Shown one piece after another: positions 12,980 to 14,479 of a stretch of 14,479 nucleotides of DNA (within the stretch, counting starts at the first letter, position 1; every line of letters starts with the position of its first letter). The notes below the pieces were generated by a model. It was given only the letters and a program-made list of their open reading frames with translations, searched no databases and had not been told where the DNA came from. The stretch spans positions 1 to 14,479 of the forward strand of contig JAHILZ010000054.1 of NCBI GenBank assembly GCA_018896765.1, in the 5' to 3' direction. The translations under genes and the position numbers were made by a program. The DNA is from Patescibacteria group bacterium. Lineage in GTDB: Bacteria; Patescibacteriota; Minisyncoccia; JAHIHE01.

Positions 12980-14251
12980 CTAATCCTTGAGACAGCGAAG
13001 GGAAAAACTAGTTGATTTATTTGATGAAATCCTATAAATATCAGATTCTTCTAAAATAATAAAACGTGTCCACGCATTATTTTCAACACTGGAAGAAGAC
13101 CAAAAATTTGTACTATCATTTCTAAGACCAAACTTACCATTAGGTCCTCGGCCACCTGATAATAAACCAGAGAAACCGTCTAAACCTTTATTCCTTAGTA
13201 TTACTCCTGCTGGATCACAATTATCTCCATCAGTCACTGCACGAGTCCTATAGTTCGGACATGCGCTCGTAGCTAACCCATTTTCCAACACATACCACTC
13301 CCCATCTTTTGGCACATGCCAGCCATCAGGACAAATGCCTTGAGCGCCTTCCGTGGCAGAATTATTCATCGCCGTATTCCAATCATATAATCCGCCATCA
13401 GTGTTGCAAATATTTACATCATTATCATAACAATACCGAGTTATCGCTTCTCCTGCTAGATTTTTTGTAACTTTTAAATTTTCTTTCAACCAGCATTGCT
13501 CGCCGATTTGGACTGTGTTGTAAATATTATTATCTATATCAGAAACGGTGGAAGCGCCGCAAGTAAAAGATAGCGGCGCTTGACTCGGCGCCAGACTCGG
13601 AGTCAAAGACGCCTCAGGACTTGGGCTTTGAGACGGCGCAAGCGGCATTCCAAACTCCCTTTCATAAAACTCCCTGTCCTCAATCTTTATCTTCCCTTTC
13701 ACATTATCCCATTCCTCCTCGGTATATTTACCCGCCCCGCCGGCAATCAAAGGGCTGTAGCCGCTTTTAATTTCCGCTAAATCTAAAAAAGTATCATCGT
13801 CAGAATCCGAATTATTGATATTGGCGCCGAGAACCTTTTCAATCGCATCAGGCAGACCGTCTAAATCGGAATCTAAATTTTTATCAAACACCGGAGCTGC
13901 CGTAGGAAGAACCGCGGCCGGAGAACTTATCGGCTGGAAGTTATTGTCTTTTGTAAAAAAATAATAACCGCCGATGCCAACAATAATGACCAAGATAGAA
14001 GCTGCCGCGATTAGCGCGAACTTTGAACCCTTGCCGCTTACCAACGGCGGTTTCGGCCCTTGCATTTCGGTTGAAGCAAGCTTAAATTGCTGGCCGCTAT
14101 GCTGAGTATTCATATTGATTACTGATTTAGAATCGTTGGCTTGAGCTGACGGAACAGATTTCCCCGGAGGAATAACGGGAGGCGCGGAAGGAATATTAAT
14201 GGAACTTTTGTTTTCACCTTGATTGCTTGTTGGCTGTGGAATTTGAACCAT
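12980..14251 (-). CDS. Membrane-anchored FISUMP-domain surface protein with thrombospondin type 3 repeats (copy 2)
   Basis: The 423-aa protein has the same plan as the copy at 10254-11387. A Pro/Ser/Gln-rich cytoplasmic N-terminus (1-76) is followed by one membrane segment (78-99), a Ca2+-binding thrombospondin-3-like region (123-165) with DSDLDGLPDAIE and DSDDDTFLDLAE, and the shared YTEEEWDNVKGKIK helix. A Pro/Ser/Ala-rich linker with repeated APSQ-type units (203-227) leads to the FISUMP domain (229-423) with WLKENLKV, DGGLYDWNTAM, GICPDGWHVPKDGEW, FWSSSSVENNAW and the closing FSLRCLKD. Its codons are AT-rich like the rest of the genome (19 G+C of 60 in a row matching the GC-rich part of copy 1), so the two domains have different histories although the 3' ends are nearly identical. 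Most likely a cell-surface protein; ligand unknown. Start is the first ATG; no clear promoter or ribosome binding site. Confidence 0.9.
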   Translation of the reverse strand: MVQIPQPTSNQGENKSSINIPSAPPVIPPGKSVPSAQANDSKSVINMNTQHSGQQFKLASTEMQGPKPPLVSGKGSKFALIAAASILVIIVGIGGYYFFTKDNNFQPISSPAAVLPTAAPVFDKNLDSDLDGLPDAIEKVLGANINNSDSDDDTFLDLAEIKSGYSPLIAGGAGKYTEEEWDNVKGKIKIEDREFYEREFGMPLAPSQSPSPEASLTPSLAPSQAPLSFTCGASTVSDIDNNIYNTVQIGEQCWLKENLKVTKNLAGEAITRYCYDNDVNICNTDGGLYDWNTAMNNSATEGAQGICPDGWHVPKDGEWYVLENGLATSACPNYRTRAVTDGDNCDPAGVILRNKGLDGFSGLLSGGRGPNGKFGLRNDSTNFWSSSSVENNAWTRFIILEESDIYRISSNKSTSFSLRCLKD

Positions 14252-14343
14252 AATTTTTAGTTATTTAGTTATAAAATTAAAAATTATAAATAAAAAATTA
14301 GTTTAAAAATTATTAAATTACTTTGAATTACGAAATGCTTATT

Positions 14344-14380
14344 TGTCATTGCGAGGAGCCGAAGCGACGAAGCAATCCCG
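14344..14380. repeat. Widespread interspersed palindromic repeat (TGTCATTGCGAGG type)
   Basis: TGTCATTGCGAGGAGCCGAA continues to GAAGCAATCCCG. ATTGC (14348-14352) and GCAAT (14372-14376) form the outer stem. From memory, close relatives of this repeat occur in intergenic DNA of many unrelated bacteria. It is GC-rich against an AT-rich background. Confidence 0.7.
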
Positions 14381-14384
14381 TACT

Positions 14385-14479
14385 CAAGTTCAAAGTTCAA
14401 AGTGAAAAGTTAAAAGTCGAATTCAAAGCTAAAAGTTATAATATTTCAAAAACTTTAAACTTTTAACTGCAACTTTGCA
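14385..14479. repeat. Inverted heptamer-like array at the right edge (incomplete)
   Basis: The left arm (14385-14417) has AAGTTCA, AAGTTCA, AAGTGAA, AAGTTAA units at 7-base spacing. The right arm (about 14451-14479) has ACTTTAA, ACTTTTA, ACTGCA-like units in inverse orientation, ending at the window edge. Pairing is imperfect and the element may continue. No gene is visible between 14252 and the window end. Confidence 0.55.

Larger units (their letters stand above)
12828..12994. repeat. Long direct repeat, copy B: FISUMP2 3' end, gap and valS remnant
   Basis: Second copy of the block at 10077-10268, without the 25 extra bases in the gap. Copies A and B are in the same orientation about 2.75 kb apart and bracket the FISUMP1 gene and the ATPase. 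Recombination between them would delete or amplify that segment. Confidence 0.85.

Overview
The window is AT-rich and compact, and every gene I can support lies on the minus strand. The gene set is a type IV pilus assembly locus, valyl-tRNA synthetase, and membrane-anchored FISUMP/thrombospondin-3 surface proteins. Together with a DUF5011-type Ig-like domain and heptanucleotide arrays in most gaps, this suggests a Candidate Phyla Radiation (Patescibacteria, Parcubacteria-like) genome, probably assembled from a metagenome. That placement is inference from gene content and style; no rRNA or other taxonomic marker is present. The standard code reads every gene without internal TGA, which argues against Gracilibacteria or SR1.

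Layout in the direction of transcription (right to left). At 14479-14252 a gap holds a widespread palindromic repeat and a heptamer array. Then come FISUMP surface protein 2 (14251-12980), a decayed copy of the valS 5' end (12869-12828), a DUF4143-type AAA ATPase (12746-11418) with its own promoter, FISUMP surface protein 1 (11387-10254), valS (10118-6783), a 320-base gap with a sigma70-like promoter and two repeat elements, an Hsp20 chaperone (6462-6004), and the pilus genes pilM, pilN, pilO, pilB and pilT (5892 to the left edge; pilT lacks its last codons).

PilM, PilN and PilO form the inner-membrane alignment platform. PilB powers pilus extension and PilT retraction. The major pilin, PilC, PilQ and prepilin peptidase are not in the window. 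PilN carries a GC-rich Ig-like domain at its C-terminus, which is not standard.

Three things deserve attention. (1) ValRS has a complete histidine-phosphatase (phosphoglycerate-mutase superfamily) domain inserted in its catalytic core. The insert starts with its own Met and is bounded on both sides by 7-bp tandem repeats translated in frame. (2) Most intergenic gaps of about 80 bases or more contain the same architecture: an array of about five 7-bp units, a short spacer, then the inverted array. Unit sequences differ from gap to gap, and single arrays also occur inside valS as peptide linkers. (3) FISUMP 1 and 2 share their last codons, their 3' flank and the first codons of valS, so a FISUMP-valS junction has been duplicated, and the ATPase now sits between the copies.
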